From assembly GCA_959597175.1 (NCBI GenBank), contig CAUFXM010000001.1:186001-250000 (forward strand): a DNA stretch of 64,000 bases. The letters run 5' to 3'. The position numbers were made by a program, and so were the translations under genes. Source of the stretch: an uncultured Methanomassiliicoccales archaeon. GTDB lineage: Archaea > Thermoplasmatota > Thermoplasmata > Methanomassiliicoccales > Methanomethylophilaceae. A model generated the notes under the pieces. The model saw only the letters and a program-made list of their open reading frames with translations, was not told the origin of the DNA and searched no databases. Below, one piece after another: positions 18,512 to 26,222 of this stretch; the first letter of the stretch is position 1; each line of letters begins with the position of its first letter.

Positions 18512-19570
18512 ATGGCAGACATGGACCCCTTCCAGATGCAGATTCAGATGATCAGGTCCCAGGCCGAGGCCCAGAAGAACATGTACCGTCAGATGTACGC
18601 CTCGAATCCTGAGATGGCAGAACAGTTTTGCACCCAGCTCGACCAGAACACCGAGATGCAGATACAGATGATCACCCAGATGATGGGGGCGGCCGGACCC
18701 GACGGATGCGTGGATCCCGACGCCCAGGCGAAGTTCGTCCTCGAACAGCTTGGGTACAGCGACGATGAGGTTGGCCAAGCGCTCGGTGACGACGGGGAGG
18801 ACACCCTCACCGAGGAGGTCCTGGGGGGAATAGATCCATCGGAGTTCGGTTACGGCGACATCGTGAACGCCGTCTCATCCCTCGATAGATTGGAGGAGCC
18901 CCAGCCAGCGACGGCGGATTCGGAGCGCATGAAGAAATTCGAGATCCTGCTGACAGGGATCATATCGACGCTGAACGACCATCTTCTGGACGGACTGGAC
19001 GTGGAGCCGAGAGACCAGGACAGCGACGAGCTTGTACGCTCGATCCTACAGAATTACTGGGGTGTTGAGAACAGGGACGAACTGATCGACACGCTACAGT
19101 ACCTGATCAGCAGAGGCCACAGCATGGATTATACCAGGAATCTCGAGGTCATCGCCGGCTCCGGCTCGGCGGAGGACCTCCACACGGAGGACATGGATGA
19201 GGAGGACATCGGGGTCTCCGATGCGAGGTTCGCGTTCACCCAGGCATATGCCGGACACGTGGGTCCCGAGATGCTCAGGGGATGGGACCTCGGAAGGGCC
19301 GCCAATGTCACCCGCTGGGGCTACTTCGTCGGCTTCATCAGCGAGGACGAGGCCTGGGGCATCCTCGACCAGATCGCCGACGGATGCATGGAGTTCTTCG
19401 ACTCCTGGAGATCGTACGCTCAGTCCTACATCTTCGGCAGCATGTACTGGAAGTGCCCCTACGGCCCAGAGGCATGCTACGAGAACATGGCGGGACTCAT
19501 GATCTCCGTGGAGCACCTTCTGACCGAGGGCGCATGGAAGGACTTCCCCTGGGCGAGTGGAAGGGAATGA
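18512..19570 (+). CDS. DUF1266-domain protein
   Basis: 352 residues. The first 70 are Gln/Met-rich (MQIQMI, QAEAQKNMYRQMYASN, MQIQMITQMM) and helical. An acidic linker follows, then a C-terminal domain from about 175. That domain has WGVENRDELIDTLQYLISRGH, ARFAFTQAYAG, GWDLGRAANVTRWGYFVGF, a DEAW block and DSWRSYAQSYIFG. These match the DUF1266 family (E. coli YbeU/YbeR type). Its stop overlaps the start of the ankyrin gene (ATGA), so the two are co-translated. In E. coli DUF1266 genes lie beside Sel1-repeat genes, a similar pairing with a repeat protein. Molecular role unknown. Confidence 0.82.
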   Translation: MADMDPFQMQIQMIRSQAEAQKNMYRQMYASNPEMAEQFCTQLDQNTEMQIQMITQMMGAAGPDGCVDPDAQAKFVLEQLGYSDDEVGQALGDDGEDTLTEEVLGGIDPSEFGYGDIVNAVSSLDRLEEPQPATADSERMKKFEILLTGIISTLNDHLLDGLDVEPRDQDSDELVRSILQNYWGVENRDELIDTLQYLISRGHSMDYTRNLEVIAGSGSAEDLHTEDMDEEDIGVSDARFAFTQAYAGHVGPEMLRGWDLGRAANVTRWGYFVGFISEDEAWGILDQIADGCMEFFDSWRSYAQSYIFGSMYWKCPYGPEACYENMAGLMISVEHLLTEGAWKDFPWASGRE

Positions 19571-21021
19571 ATCTGGACGACCTCGAGTCCGCCTATGGAT
19601 ATGGAGGTTCCAGGGAAAGGGTCCTCGAGATCGCGTCGGATCTGGATCCTTCGGAGGCGGGGCCACATGGGATCACGGCGGTACATGTCGCGGCGAAGCA
19701 TGTCGACCCGGAAGCACTGGAGGTCCTGCTGTCCAGGGGATTCCGCGCGGGTGCGACCGACGACTACGGTCGCACACCCCTCCACATCCTGGCGGTCCAG
19801 ACATGGTCCGGGCGCACATCCAAGATGGCTGAGTGCACCGACATCCTGCTTCAGGGCCGCTGCCCACTCTCCAGAAGGGACGAGACTGGAAGGTGCTTCT
19901 ACCACATCGCCGCCGACATGCACAACTACCCGATGATGGCCGTGATCGGTCAGAGGCGCATACGCTGCGACTCGGTGATCGAGAGCTCGGGCATGAACGC
20001 CCTCCATCTGCTGTGCGACGGGGCGTCCAGATACGACTACGACTACCGCAACCACCCCGAAGCGTTCGAAGAGAAGGACAGGATGTGCCGCCGCATGGCC
20101 GGATGGCTCATCGACTGCGGCATTGACCCGGAAGCGGAGACCCTGATCGGGAGGAGGGCGATAGACTTCGCCATCCAGAACCGCATCAAGGTAACCTCAG
20201 CGTTCCTGAAGGGCGATGAATCGTCGGTGTCCGGGGGCATGGACCTGTACCAGGCAGCCGTGATGAACGATCCGGACGCGATAGCGAAGATCATCTCGGA
20301 CGGTGCGGATCCGGACATGCTGTGCGACGACCCCGGTGAATACAGGGGTATGACCGCCCTCATGATCGCGTGCCGCCGCATGGCCCTGGAGTCCGCGGAG
20401 GCCCTCATTCATGGTGGCGCCTCCGCATCATACGCATCGGGCGATGACGGCAGGACCGCGCTCTACCATCTCCTCAGGAGCCTGTCCTCCTTGGTTGGCA
20501 CCGGGGAGAACGGCAGGGACTCCGGGAGGTTCCTGGGTCTGCTGGATCTCGTCGTGTCCTCCCAGGGCTCGCCGGACCTGCAGGTGGGGACCGACGAGGG
20601 ACCGGCGTTGTGCTACATCGCCGGGAACGATGCGATGGGATACACGTCCGACGGGAGGTCCGTGAGGGAAATCGCTTTCGAAAGGATCGCCGGATTCGGA
20701 GCGGACGTGAACGCCCGCGACCCGGTGGGACGCACGCCTCTGATCAGGGCATGCTCGATCCCGGGAGCGGACTCAGAGAACATAGTGTGCACGCTGATGG
20801 AGCTCGGAGCGGATGCCGATGAGAGGGACGGCGAGGGGATGACGGCCGTCATGCATGCCGCATCCATACCCCGCGACGGCGGACTCGACCTGATGAGGAC
20901 GATCTTCGACTTCGCTCAGCCAGACCTCTCGGCCAGGGACTCGAGGGGAAGGGACGCCCTGGGCATCGCCGCGGAATCTGAGAGCCAGGGCGTCATGAAA
21001 TTCATTATGGAAAGGGTCTGA
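19567..21021 (+). CDS. Ankyrin-repeat protein
   Basis: 484 residues from the ATG overlapping the DUF1266 stop. Ankyrin-type units run through the whole length: GITAVHVAAKHVDPEALEVL, YGRTPLHILAVQ, GMNALHLLCDGA, GMTALMIACRRMALESAEAL, DGRTALYHLLRSL, VGRTPLIRACSIPG and GMTAVMHAASI. There is no signal peptide or membrane segment, so it is probably a cytoplasmic binding scaffold working with the DUF1266 partner. Its end shares a hairpin with the convergent ankyrin operon. The longer frame from 19282 is only the shadow of the upstream gene. Confidence 0.85.
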   Translation: MNLDDLESAYGYGGSRERVLEIASDLDPSEAGPHGITAVHVAAKHVDPEALEVLLSRGFRAGATDDYGRTPLHILAVQTWSGRTSKMAECTDILLQGRCPLSRRDETGRCFYHIAADMHNYPMMAVIGQRRIRCDSVIESSGMNALHLLCDGASRYDYDYRNHPEAFEEKDRMCRRMAGWLIDCGIDPEAETLIGRRAIDFAIQNRIKVTSAFLKGDESSVSGGMDLYQAAVMNDPDAIAKIISDGADPDMLCDDPGEYRGMTALMIACRRMALESAEALIHGGASASYASGDDGRTALYHLLRSLSSLVGTGENGRDSGRFLGLLDLVVSSQGSPDLQVGTDEGPALCYIAGNDAMGYTSDGRSVREIAFERIAGFGADVNARDPVGRTPLIRACSIPGADSENIVCTLMELGADADERDGEGMTAVMHAASIPRDGGLDLMRTIFDFAQPDLSARDSRGRDALGIAAESESQGVMKFIMERV

Positions 21022-21035
21022 GGGGCCGGCCTCAG
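21018..21035. terminator. Bidirectional hairpin between convergent ankyrin genes
   Basis: CTGAGG (21018-21023) and CCTCAG (21030-21035) form a 6-bp stem. It overlaps both stop codons and could serve both transcripts. Confidence 0.45.
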
Positions 21036-22018
21036 CCTTTCGCTCCGGCCATCAGGAGCATCTCCACTATCTCCGTGAACCCGGCCTCGGAGGCATAGTG
21101 CATGGCGGTGCGGCCGTCGTTGTCGGCAGCGTCCGGGTCCGCTCCCTTCTCGAGGAGCAGGGAGACGAAGTCGTTGCGGCCGTTGCGAGCTGCGATGATC
21201 AACGGGGTGGATCCTCCGCCGTTCTTGCAGTCGGGATCCGCACCGGCACCGATGAGCGCCCTCCCGATGTACAGGTTGCCTGCTGAGGCAGCAAGGTGAA
21301 GCGGACGGTCGCCGGAATTGAGGCTTGCCGACGGATCCGCCCCCGCGGAGAGAAGCATCTCCACGATGTTCAATGCACCTCTGCTGACAGCGAGGAACAG
21401 GGCGCTCTCGCCATCGTCGTTCAGGGCGTTCACGTCTGCACCACCCTCGATGAGGACACGGACGACCTCTCCCTGTGAGTTCCAGCATGCCTGATGCAGA
21501 GGCGTGTTACCGACGGAGTCGCGGGTGACCTGGGATTCCCCGGATTCTGCGAGGGCGGAGACGAGGCCCTTCAGCCCTTTGGATGTGGCTATATCCATCA
21601 CTGTATGGCCATCATTGTCCGCGATGGACCGGTCCGCTCCGGCATCGAGGAGCATCTTCGCGGCGTCCACCTTGCCTTCTGATGCCATTGCCATCAGGGG
21701 CGTCCTCCCACCGCGGTCCGTGGCGTTGATGTCGGCACCGGCATCGAGAAGCATGCGGATCACATCCTTGTTCCCGCTCCTGGAGCACATGTGGATGGGT
21801 GTGACGCTGTCGTTGGAGCAGGCGCATGCATCGGCCCCCTTCTCGAGGAGCATCGACACCAGGTCGCGGGCGCCCTTCTGGCTCGCGTAGTGGAGAGGCG
21901 TGAGACCCATCGGGTCCCTCTTGTTGACGTTGACATCACCCTTGGCGAGGAGCGTCTGCGCGACGCCCTTCTGGCCGTTCTTGCAGGCGTTGAGGAACAT
22001 CTCGTCCATCTGGGACAT
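21032..22018 (-). CDS. Ankyrin-repeat protein
   Basis: 328 residues made of about nine regular ankyrin units with strong consensus: GLTPLHYASQKGARDLVSML, SVTPIHMCSRSGNKDVIRML, GRTPLMAMASEGKVDAAKML, GNTPLHQACWNSQGEVVRVL, GESALFLAVSRGALNIVEML and GRTAMHYASEAGFTEIVEML. The ATG at 22018 lies just past the stop of the upstream gene and behind a GGGAGG ribosome site. It is the last gene of the TetR-led operon (24341 to 21032). It is likely an intracellular protein-binding scaffold; the partner is unknown. Confidence 0.87.
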   Translation of the reverse strand: MSQMDEMFLNACKNGQKGVAQTLLAKGDVNVNKRDPMGLTPLHYASQKGARDLVSMLLEKGADACACSNDSVTPIHMCSRSGNKDVIRMLLDAGADINATDRGGRTPLMAMASEGKVDAAKMLLDAGADRSIADNDGHTVMDIATSKGLKGLVSALAESGESQVTRDSVGNTPLHQACWNSQGEVVRVLIEGGADVNALNDDGESALFLAVSRGALNIVEMLLSAGADPSASLNSGDRPLHLAASAGNLYIGRALIGAGADPDCKNGGGSTPLIIAARNGRNDFVSLLLEKGADPDAADNDGRTAMHYASEAGFTEIVEMLLMAGAKG

Positions 22019-22019
22019 G

Positions 22020-22481
22020 TCATTCGCCTCCCTTGACGGTAGGTCCGATACCCAGCTGTGCCAGGGGAGCTGCCACGCGGGCGCACTCCCCCGTCTCCCC
22101 GCAGTCGATGAGGCAGAGGCAGTAAAGCCATCTTGCCTGTAGGCCAGCATACGTCCCATCAATCTCGGGCATCGCAGGGTTCATCGGCCCAGGGGAGGCC
22201 ATGGCGGAAACCAATGCGGTTCCGACAGGGTCGAAGGATCTCTGCGGGACGCCCTCCGTGAGGCGGCGGAACGCAGTACGTGACAGCTCGAGCGCCTCGT
22301 CGGCGCGTCCTGCGGCCCTTAAGCAGAAGGCCTTGTTGTACACAAGATCGGGGGAGGAGGAGATGTCGGCCTTCGTCAGGAGCATCCATGCCCCCGGCAG
22401 GTCGCCTGCGACGATCATCTGGTACGCGGCGGTTCCGTCAATAGGGACGGAGACCTTGGTGTCATTGTCTAAGAATCCCAT
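22020..22481 (-). CDS. Small TPR-like protein
   Basis: 153 residues, soluble and mostly helical. LVYNKAFCLRAAGRADEALELS and the nearby AYQMIVAGDLPGAWML read like TPR helix pairs. The second half is less regular and ends with a Cys-containing helix (YCLCLIDCGETGECARVAA). The ATG at 22481 follows GAGGTG by about six bases. It lies between two ankyrin genes and about 10 bases behind the first, so all are co-transcribed. No family is named. Confidence 0.65.
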   Translation of the reverse strand: MGFLDNDTKVSVPIDGTAAYQMIVAGDLPGAWMLLTKADISSSPDLVYNKAFCLRAAGRADEALELSRTAFRRLTEGVPQRSFDPVGTALVSAMASPGPMNPAMPEIDGTYAGLQARWLYCLCLIDCGETGECARVAAPLAQLGIGPTVKGGE

Positions 22482-22491
22482 GTATCACACC

Positions 22492-23709
22492 TCACATCAT
22501 CAGCTCGATAACAGATTCCATCCCGGCAGAGGCGGCCATCTCGCCGGCCGTCTTCCCTGTATCGTCCGGGATATCGAACCTGGCCCCCTTCTTCACCAGC
22601 AGCCTGGCCGACTTCTCATCCCTCCACGATATAGCGTGATGGAGCGCCGTCCTCCCGTGGGAATCGCTTGCGTTGAGATCGGCCCCTGCGGCCACGAGCA
22701 CTTTCGCGGCCTCGTAATGCCCGTTGGACACGGCGGCCATCAGTGGCGTGGTTCCGTCGTTCATGGCGAGACTGGGATTCGCCCCCATCTTGATCAGGGC
22801 CTCCGACAGGCCTCCATTCTGATATCTGTAAAGGGTAAGGGACAGGATCAACGGAGTCCTCCCACCGTCGTCGGCGGCGTCCAGCCCGCCTATCCTCGAG
22901 AGGATGGACTCCTTCCTAGCCACGATGGCCTCCATCCCCGGGATGGTGTCCCACCCCCTGCAGATGCTTACCGGAGGTGGCGATACTGCGTAATGGGATG
23001 CGACGCGCCCGATGTTATCCGTGACGCCTGGATCTGCTCCGTGGTCGAGGAGCAATGAGGCGGACACGTCGTCGCCGATGAGGCTGGCGACACCGAGCGG
23101 GGTCTTGCCGTTGAAATCCACGGCATGACCGTAGCCGGAGCGGACCTCCGCACCCACCGCATCTATGTCATCCACGAGGTCGATCAACGCAGACACCAGT
23201 TCGTGGTGGCCGAAGAGAACCGCCAGGTGCAGGGGAGTGGCCCCGTAGGCGTTTGGGACCATCCAATCCGATGGGTTCCCGGGGATCCCGGCGATCTCCG
23301 CCATCTCGGGTTCACGGGACCTGGCGAAGCTGGACTTCTCCATCGATGCGAGTATGTGCAGGGCGTTGGACCCGGCACGGTTGCATGACATCGGGTCGGC
23401 GCCTGCCTCCACCAGGGCGCGGAATGCCGCCGGATCGCTGACACCGCGTGTGGCGAACAGCGTCGTGACGGTCTCCCCGTCTGGGAACCTGGCGGAGAAA
23501 TCGAAACCCGATTCCGAGAGGCGGTGCACGAAGTCACAGGCCATGTCTGAACGAAGGGCCTTGCACATGAGGCTGGAGACAGCCGAGGCCTCGTCATCGT
23601 CGTCCATGTCTAAGGTTGAAATGATCTCAACAGCCGCAGGCACGGCCTGCTCGGCCCTGTTCTGGAACAGGTCCAGCTCGATCTGCCTCATCTTCGATTC
23701 GTCGATCAT
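22492..23709 (-). CDS. Ankyrin-repeat protein
   Basis: 405 residues from the ATG at 23709. A helical N-terminal region (QIELDLFQNRAEQAVPAAVE) precedes ankyrin units: SNALHILASME, GATPLHLAVLFGHHELVSAL, GKTPLGVASLIGDDVSASLL, GRTPLILSLTLYRYQNGGLS, GTTPLMAAVSNGHYEAAKVL and GRTALHHAISWRDEKSARLL. An in-frame ATG at 23730 overlaps the TetR stop by seven bases. I prefer 23709 because AGGG lies close upstream, but either is possible. It is the second gene of the TetR-led operon. Confidence 0.85.
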   Translation of the reverse strand: MIDESKMRQIELDLFQNRAEQAVPAAVEIISTLDMDDDDEASAVSSLMCKALRSDMACDFVHRLSESGFDFSARFPDGETVTTLFATRGVSDPAAFRALVEAGADPMSCNRAGSNALHILASMEKSSFARSREPEMAEIAGIPGNPSDWMVPNAYGATPLHLAVLFGHHELVSALIDLVDDIDAVGAEVRSGYGHAVDFNGKTPLGVASLIGDDVSASLLLDHGADPGVTDNIGRVASHYAVSPPPVSICRGWDTIPGMEAIVARKESILSRIGGLDAADDGGRTPLILSLTLYRYQNGGLSEALIKMGANPSLAMNDGTTPLMAAVSNGHYEAAKVLVAAGADLNASDSHGRTALHHAISWRDEKSARLLVKKGARFDIPDDTGKTAGEMAASAGMESVIELMM

Positions 23710-23723
23710 GTTATCCCTGGGTC

Positions 23724-24341
23724 TCACCATTTGTCGCCGATTCCGGAATCGACTCTCAGACTCGCTATGTATTCGACCAGACGCTCCATCTGTATCTCAG
23801 AGGAGCTGCGAACCACTTCCGAGTACAGGAACGGCATGGACTTCTGGTGCGAGCAGCACGTCCATACCACGGACATCAGCATGTTGTAGAACACGCGCGG
23901 GTCCAGCCTGCTGACCGGCACGCCAATCATGTTCAGGATGTCGGCGAAGAGCACGATGCGGTCGTTCTTGAAGGCGTTGAACTCATCCTCGCTCATGATT
24001 TCGCGGAGATAGACCTGGTCGTCGAAGGAGGCTATGAACCACCTTCCTTCCAGGACATCCGACAACGTCTCCCTCATCCCGTTTACGGCACCGTAGTCCC
24101 AGACGTTGCGGCGAAGCGTCTCCAGCATGTCTGACGACTGCATCCTGAACGTCTCGGAGATCAGCGATAGTTTGGAAGGGAAGAAAGTGTAGAAGAACGT
24201 CTTAGAGATGCCCTCGGGGGAATAGATGTCCTCGAGGTTGGCGTTCCTCAGTCCCTTCTCGGCGAACACCGTGGCGGAACGACGGAGCATGCTGGCGCGT
24301 ATGGACTCGCGCTCCTCCGAGGTGTAGGCCTTCCGGGACAT
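23724..24341 (-). CDS. TetR/AcrR-family transcriptional regulator
   Basis: 205 residues. The N-terminal 50 form the TetR DNA-binding domain: a helix with RRSATVFAEKGL, then ANLEDIYSPEGISKTFFYTF, a helix-turn-helix whose recognition helix is SKTFFYTFFPSK. The C-terminal ligand-binding part is all helical and diverged, so the inducer is unknown. It is first in an operon with two ankyrin genes and a TPR-like gene and presumably controls it. A TATA-like TCTTTAATT lies about 25 bases upstream of the ATG at 24341. I see no convincing operator palindrome there. Confidence 0.85.
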   Translation of the reverse strand: MSRKAYTSEERESIRASMLRRSATVFAEKGLRNANLEDIYSPEGISKTFFYTFFPSKLSLISETFRMQSSDMLETLRRNVWDYGAVNGMRETLSDVLEGRWFIASFDDQVYLREIMSEDEFNAFKNDRIVLFADILNMIGVPVSRLDPRVFYNMLMSVVWTCCSHQKSMPFLYSEVVRSSSEIQMERLVEYIASLRVDSGIGDKW

Positions 24342-24361
24342 GGCTGATAATCGTTTTCGGA

Positions 24362-24370
24362 ATTAAAGAC
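24362..24370 (-). promoter_or_regulatory. Promoter of the TetR-ankyrin operon
   Basis: The A+T block reads TCTTTAATT on the minus strand, centred about 25 bases from the ATG at 24341. Confidence 0.45.
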
Positions 24371-24444
24371 GTTTCCCATCATACGGTATTTAACATTCCA
24401 TCCCTGAGGCCCCTCCTGACGTTTCGCCTAAATGGCGGAAGGTC

Positions 24445-24468
24445 CCTGGACGGCCGGCGCCGCCCAGG
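24445..24468 (-). terminator. Strong GC hairpin after the MscS gene
   Basis: A 10-bp stem with one mismatch (24445-24454 with 24459-24468) and a CGGC loop, 23 bases past the MscS stop. There is no long T run. Confidence 0.5.
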
Positions 24469-24490
24469 TAAGGGGTTTGACGATGACGGC

Positions 24491-26101
24491 TCAGCTGGAC
24501 GCGGTGCCGTCGGTTCCGCCCTTCACCAGGACGTCCATGGAGTTGATCGGGGCGGAGATGCCGTTCTCGGCGAACAGCTGGAGGATCCTCGCCCTCATCT
24601 GGGCACCGTAGGAGCTGCCGCTGTCGAAGTCGTCCACGTATGCCGCCAGCCTCAGCTCGGATCCATTGTTCATCACGTTGTTGACCCTGGCGGAGGGACC
24701 GGAGCGGCTGCCGTCGTTGATCACATGGGGATGCTCGGTAGCGGCCTGGACCATGAGCCTCTGCGCCAGCTCCAGGTCGGTGCCGACTGCCACGTTGAAG
24801 TAGACGTAGATCCTGGCCTCCTTGTCCTCGGCGGTCATATTCACGATGGTCCCTCCGGACACAACGTTGTTCGGGATGGTGACGACCTGGTCCTTGTCCC
24901 AGTTGTCGAACTCGGTGAACATCAGCTTCACCTTCCTGACTATGTACACCTCACCGCCGATCTTCACGAAGTCGCCCTTCTTGAAGGGCCTGGTGGACAG
25001 CAGCACGATGCCGCTGAAGAACTGGTTGAGGATGTTCTGGGCGCCCAGGGTGATGCCCAAGGTGACCACACCCGCACTCACCAGGATGCCGTTCAGGTCC
25101 ACTCCGAAGATGGCCAGGATGGATGCCACGGCCACCACGGCGATGACGATCTTCCCGAGCATCTTGAAAAGCGGGATGAGCGACGCGTCCACGGCGGAAT
25201 CGGATCCCCTCTCCATGCCCTTGACCAGGGCGGACACCACGAACACGTAGATCGTCCAGGCCATGATGGCACCGATGGCGATGTAGAGCACGCCCGACAG
25301 CGTGGAGAACCCGTCCCTGATCTCCGGGCCGGCCCCAAGGATGGTCAGGCACTGGTTGATGGACAGCACCGCGATGAGCACCACTATCAGGCTCGTTAGG
25401 GTCTTCTTCGTCCTGCGCCTCTCGTCATCCGGGGTGCGGCGGGCGAAGAGCCTGGTGAACAACGGGATCACCACCAGGCATGCGATGTAGGCGATGACCA
25501 TCCATGCGATCAGCGTGACGACGGCGGTGAACCACTCGGAACCGAGGGCGCCGTCCAGGTTGTTGGGTATGAAACCAAGGAACTTGTTGTTCCCGTCGGC
25601 GGAGTAGTACGCGGAGTCGACAGATATCTGTATGGGCACGGTCACCTGGAAGGAGGGGTCGTCGTAGACCATGTCCTTGAATGTAAGCACCAGCGAGGCG
25701 GTCTCGGACGGGCTGTGGTCGTACCTGTCCACGCTGACCGTCACCAGGACAAGGGAGATGTGGTCGGTCCCCGATGAAGACGATGGCTGCAGGAGCTCCG
25801 TGCCCACATCGACGTCCACTGACACGTGGGATGAGTCGGATGAGCCCGATGCGGTCAGAAGCAGGTAGTTCTGGGAGTCGTTGTACACGTAGACGCTGAA
25901 GGTCTGGCTGCCTCCGTTGCCCACCGCTATTTCCACGGCACCTGAGTCGGAGCCGGGCACCCTGAGGTGTATGTCGTCCTGATTCACGACGTCGTGTTGG
26001 ACGTCGCCGTCCGCGGCGTAAACCGGGTCCTGGGCGAGCGGGACCACCATGATCACCGCCACCAGGGCCAGCGCCGCCAGTATCGCTCTGCGGGAGTTCA
26101 T
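24491..26101 (-). CDS. MscS-family mechanosensitive ion channel
   Basis: 536 residues. A signal peptide ending near VYAADG precedes a beta-rich extracellular domain of about 160 residues. Several membrane helices follow, the last being the pore-lining helix ILVSAGVVTLGITLGAQNIL. The MscS beta domain has FFSGIVLLSTRPFKKGDFVK and VVTIPNNVVSGGTIVN, and an alpha/beta C-terminal vestibule ends the protein. Such channels open on membrane tension and release solutes during osmotic downshock. The ATG at 26101 has a TATA-like box about 25 bases upstream, divergent from the pyridoxal-kinase gene. The large exported N-terminal domain is an unusual addition. Confidence 0.88.
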   Translation of the reverse strand: MNSRRAILAALALVAVIMVVPLAQDPVYAADGDVQHDVVNQDDIHLRVPGSDSGAVEIAVGNGGSQTFSVYVYNDSQNYLLLTASGSSDSSHVSVDVDVGTELLQPSSSSGTDHISLVLVTVSVDRYDHSPSETASLVLTFKDMVYDDPSFQVTVPIQISVDSAYYSADGNNKFLGFIPNNLDGALGSEWFTAVVTLIAWMVIAYIACLVVIPLFTRLFARRTPDDERRRTKKTLTSLIVVLIAVLSINQCLTILGAGPEIRDGFSTLSGVLYIAIGAIMAWTIYVFVVSALVKGMERGSDSAVDASLIPLFKMLGKIVIAVVAVASILAIFGVDLNGILVSAGVVTLGITLGAQNILNQFFSGIVLLSTRPFKKGDFVKIGGEVYIVRKVKLMFTEFDNWDKDQVVTIPNNVVSGGTIVNMTAEDKEARIYVYFNVAVGTDLELAQRLMVQAATEHPHVINDGSRSGPSARVNNVMNNGSELRLAAYVDDFDSGSSYGAQMRARILQLFAENGISAPINSMDVLVKGGTDGTASS

Positions 26102-26121
26102 GGTTTTTGAGCACAGTCATA

Positions 26122-26130
26122 TGTTAAAAA
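26122..26130 (-). promoter_or_regulatory. TATA-like box for the MscS gene
   Basis: TTTTTAACA (minus strand) lies 21-29 bases upstream of the ATG at 26101. Confidence 0.45.
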
Positions 26131-26189
26131 CTGTTACCTCGTATCCGCAGGAATCCCGAAGGAACCCGATGATTCCGACATGGTTGGGT

Positions 26190-26199
26190 CAAATAGATA
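26190..26199 (+). promoter_or_regulatory. TATA-like box for the pyridoxal kinase gene
   Basis: CAAATAGATA is centred about 28 bases upstream of the ATG at 26223. Confidence 0.4.
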
Positions 26200-26222
26200 T
26201 CGGAGCATCCGCATGGGGGCGT

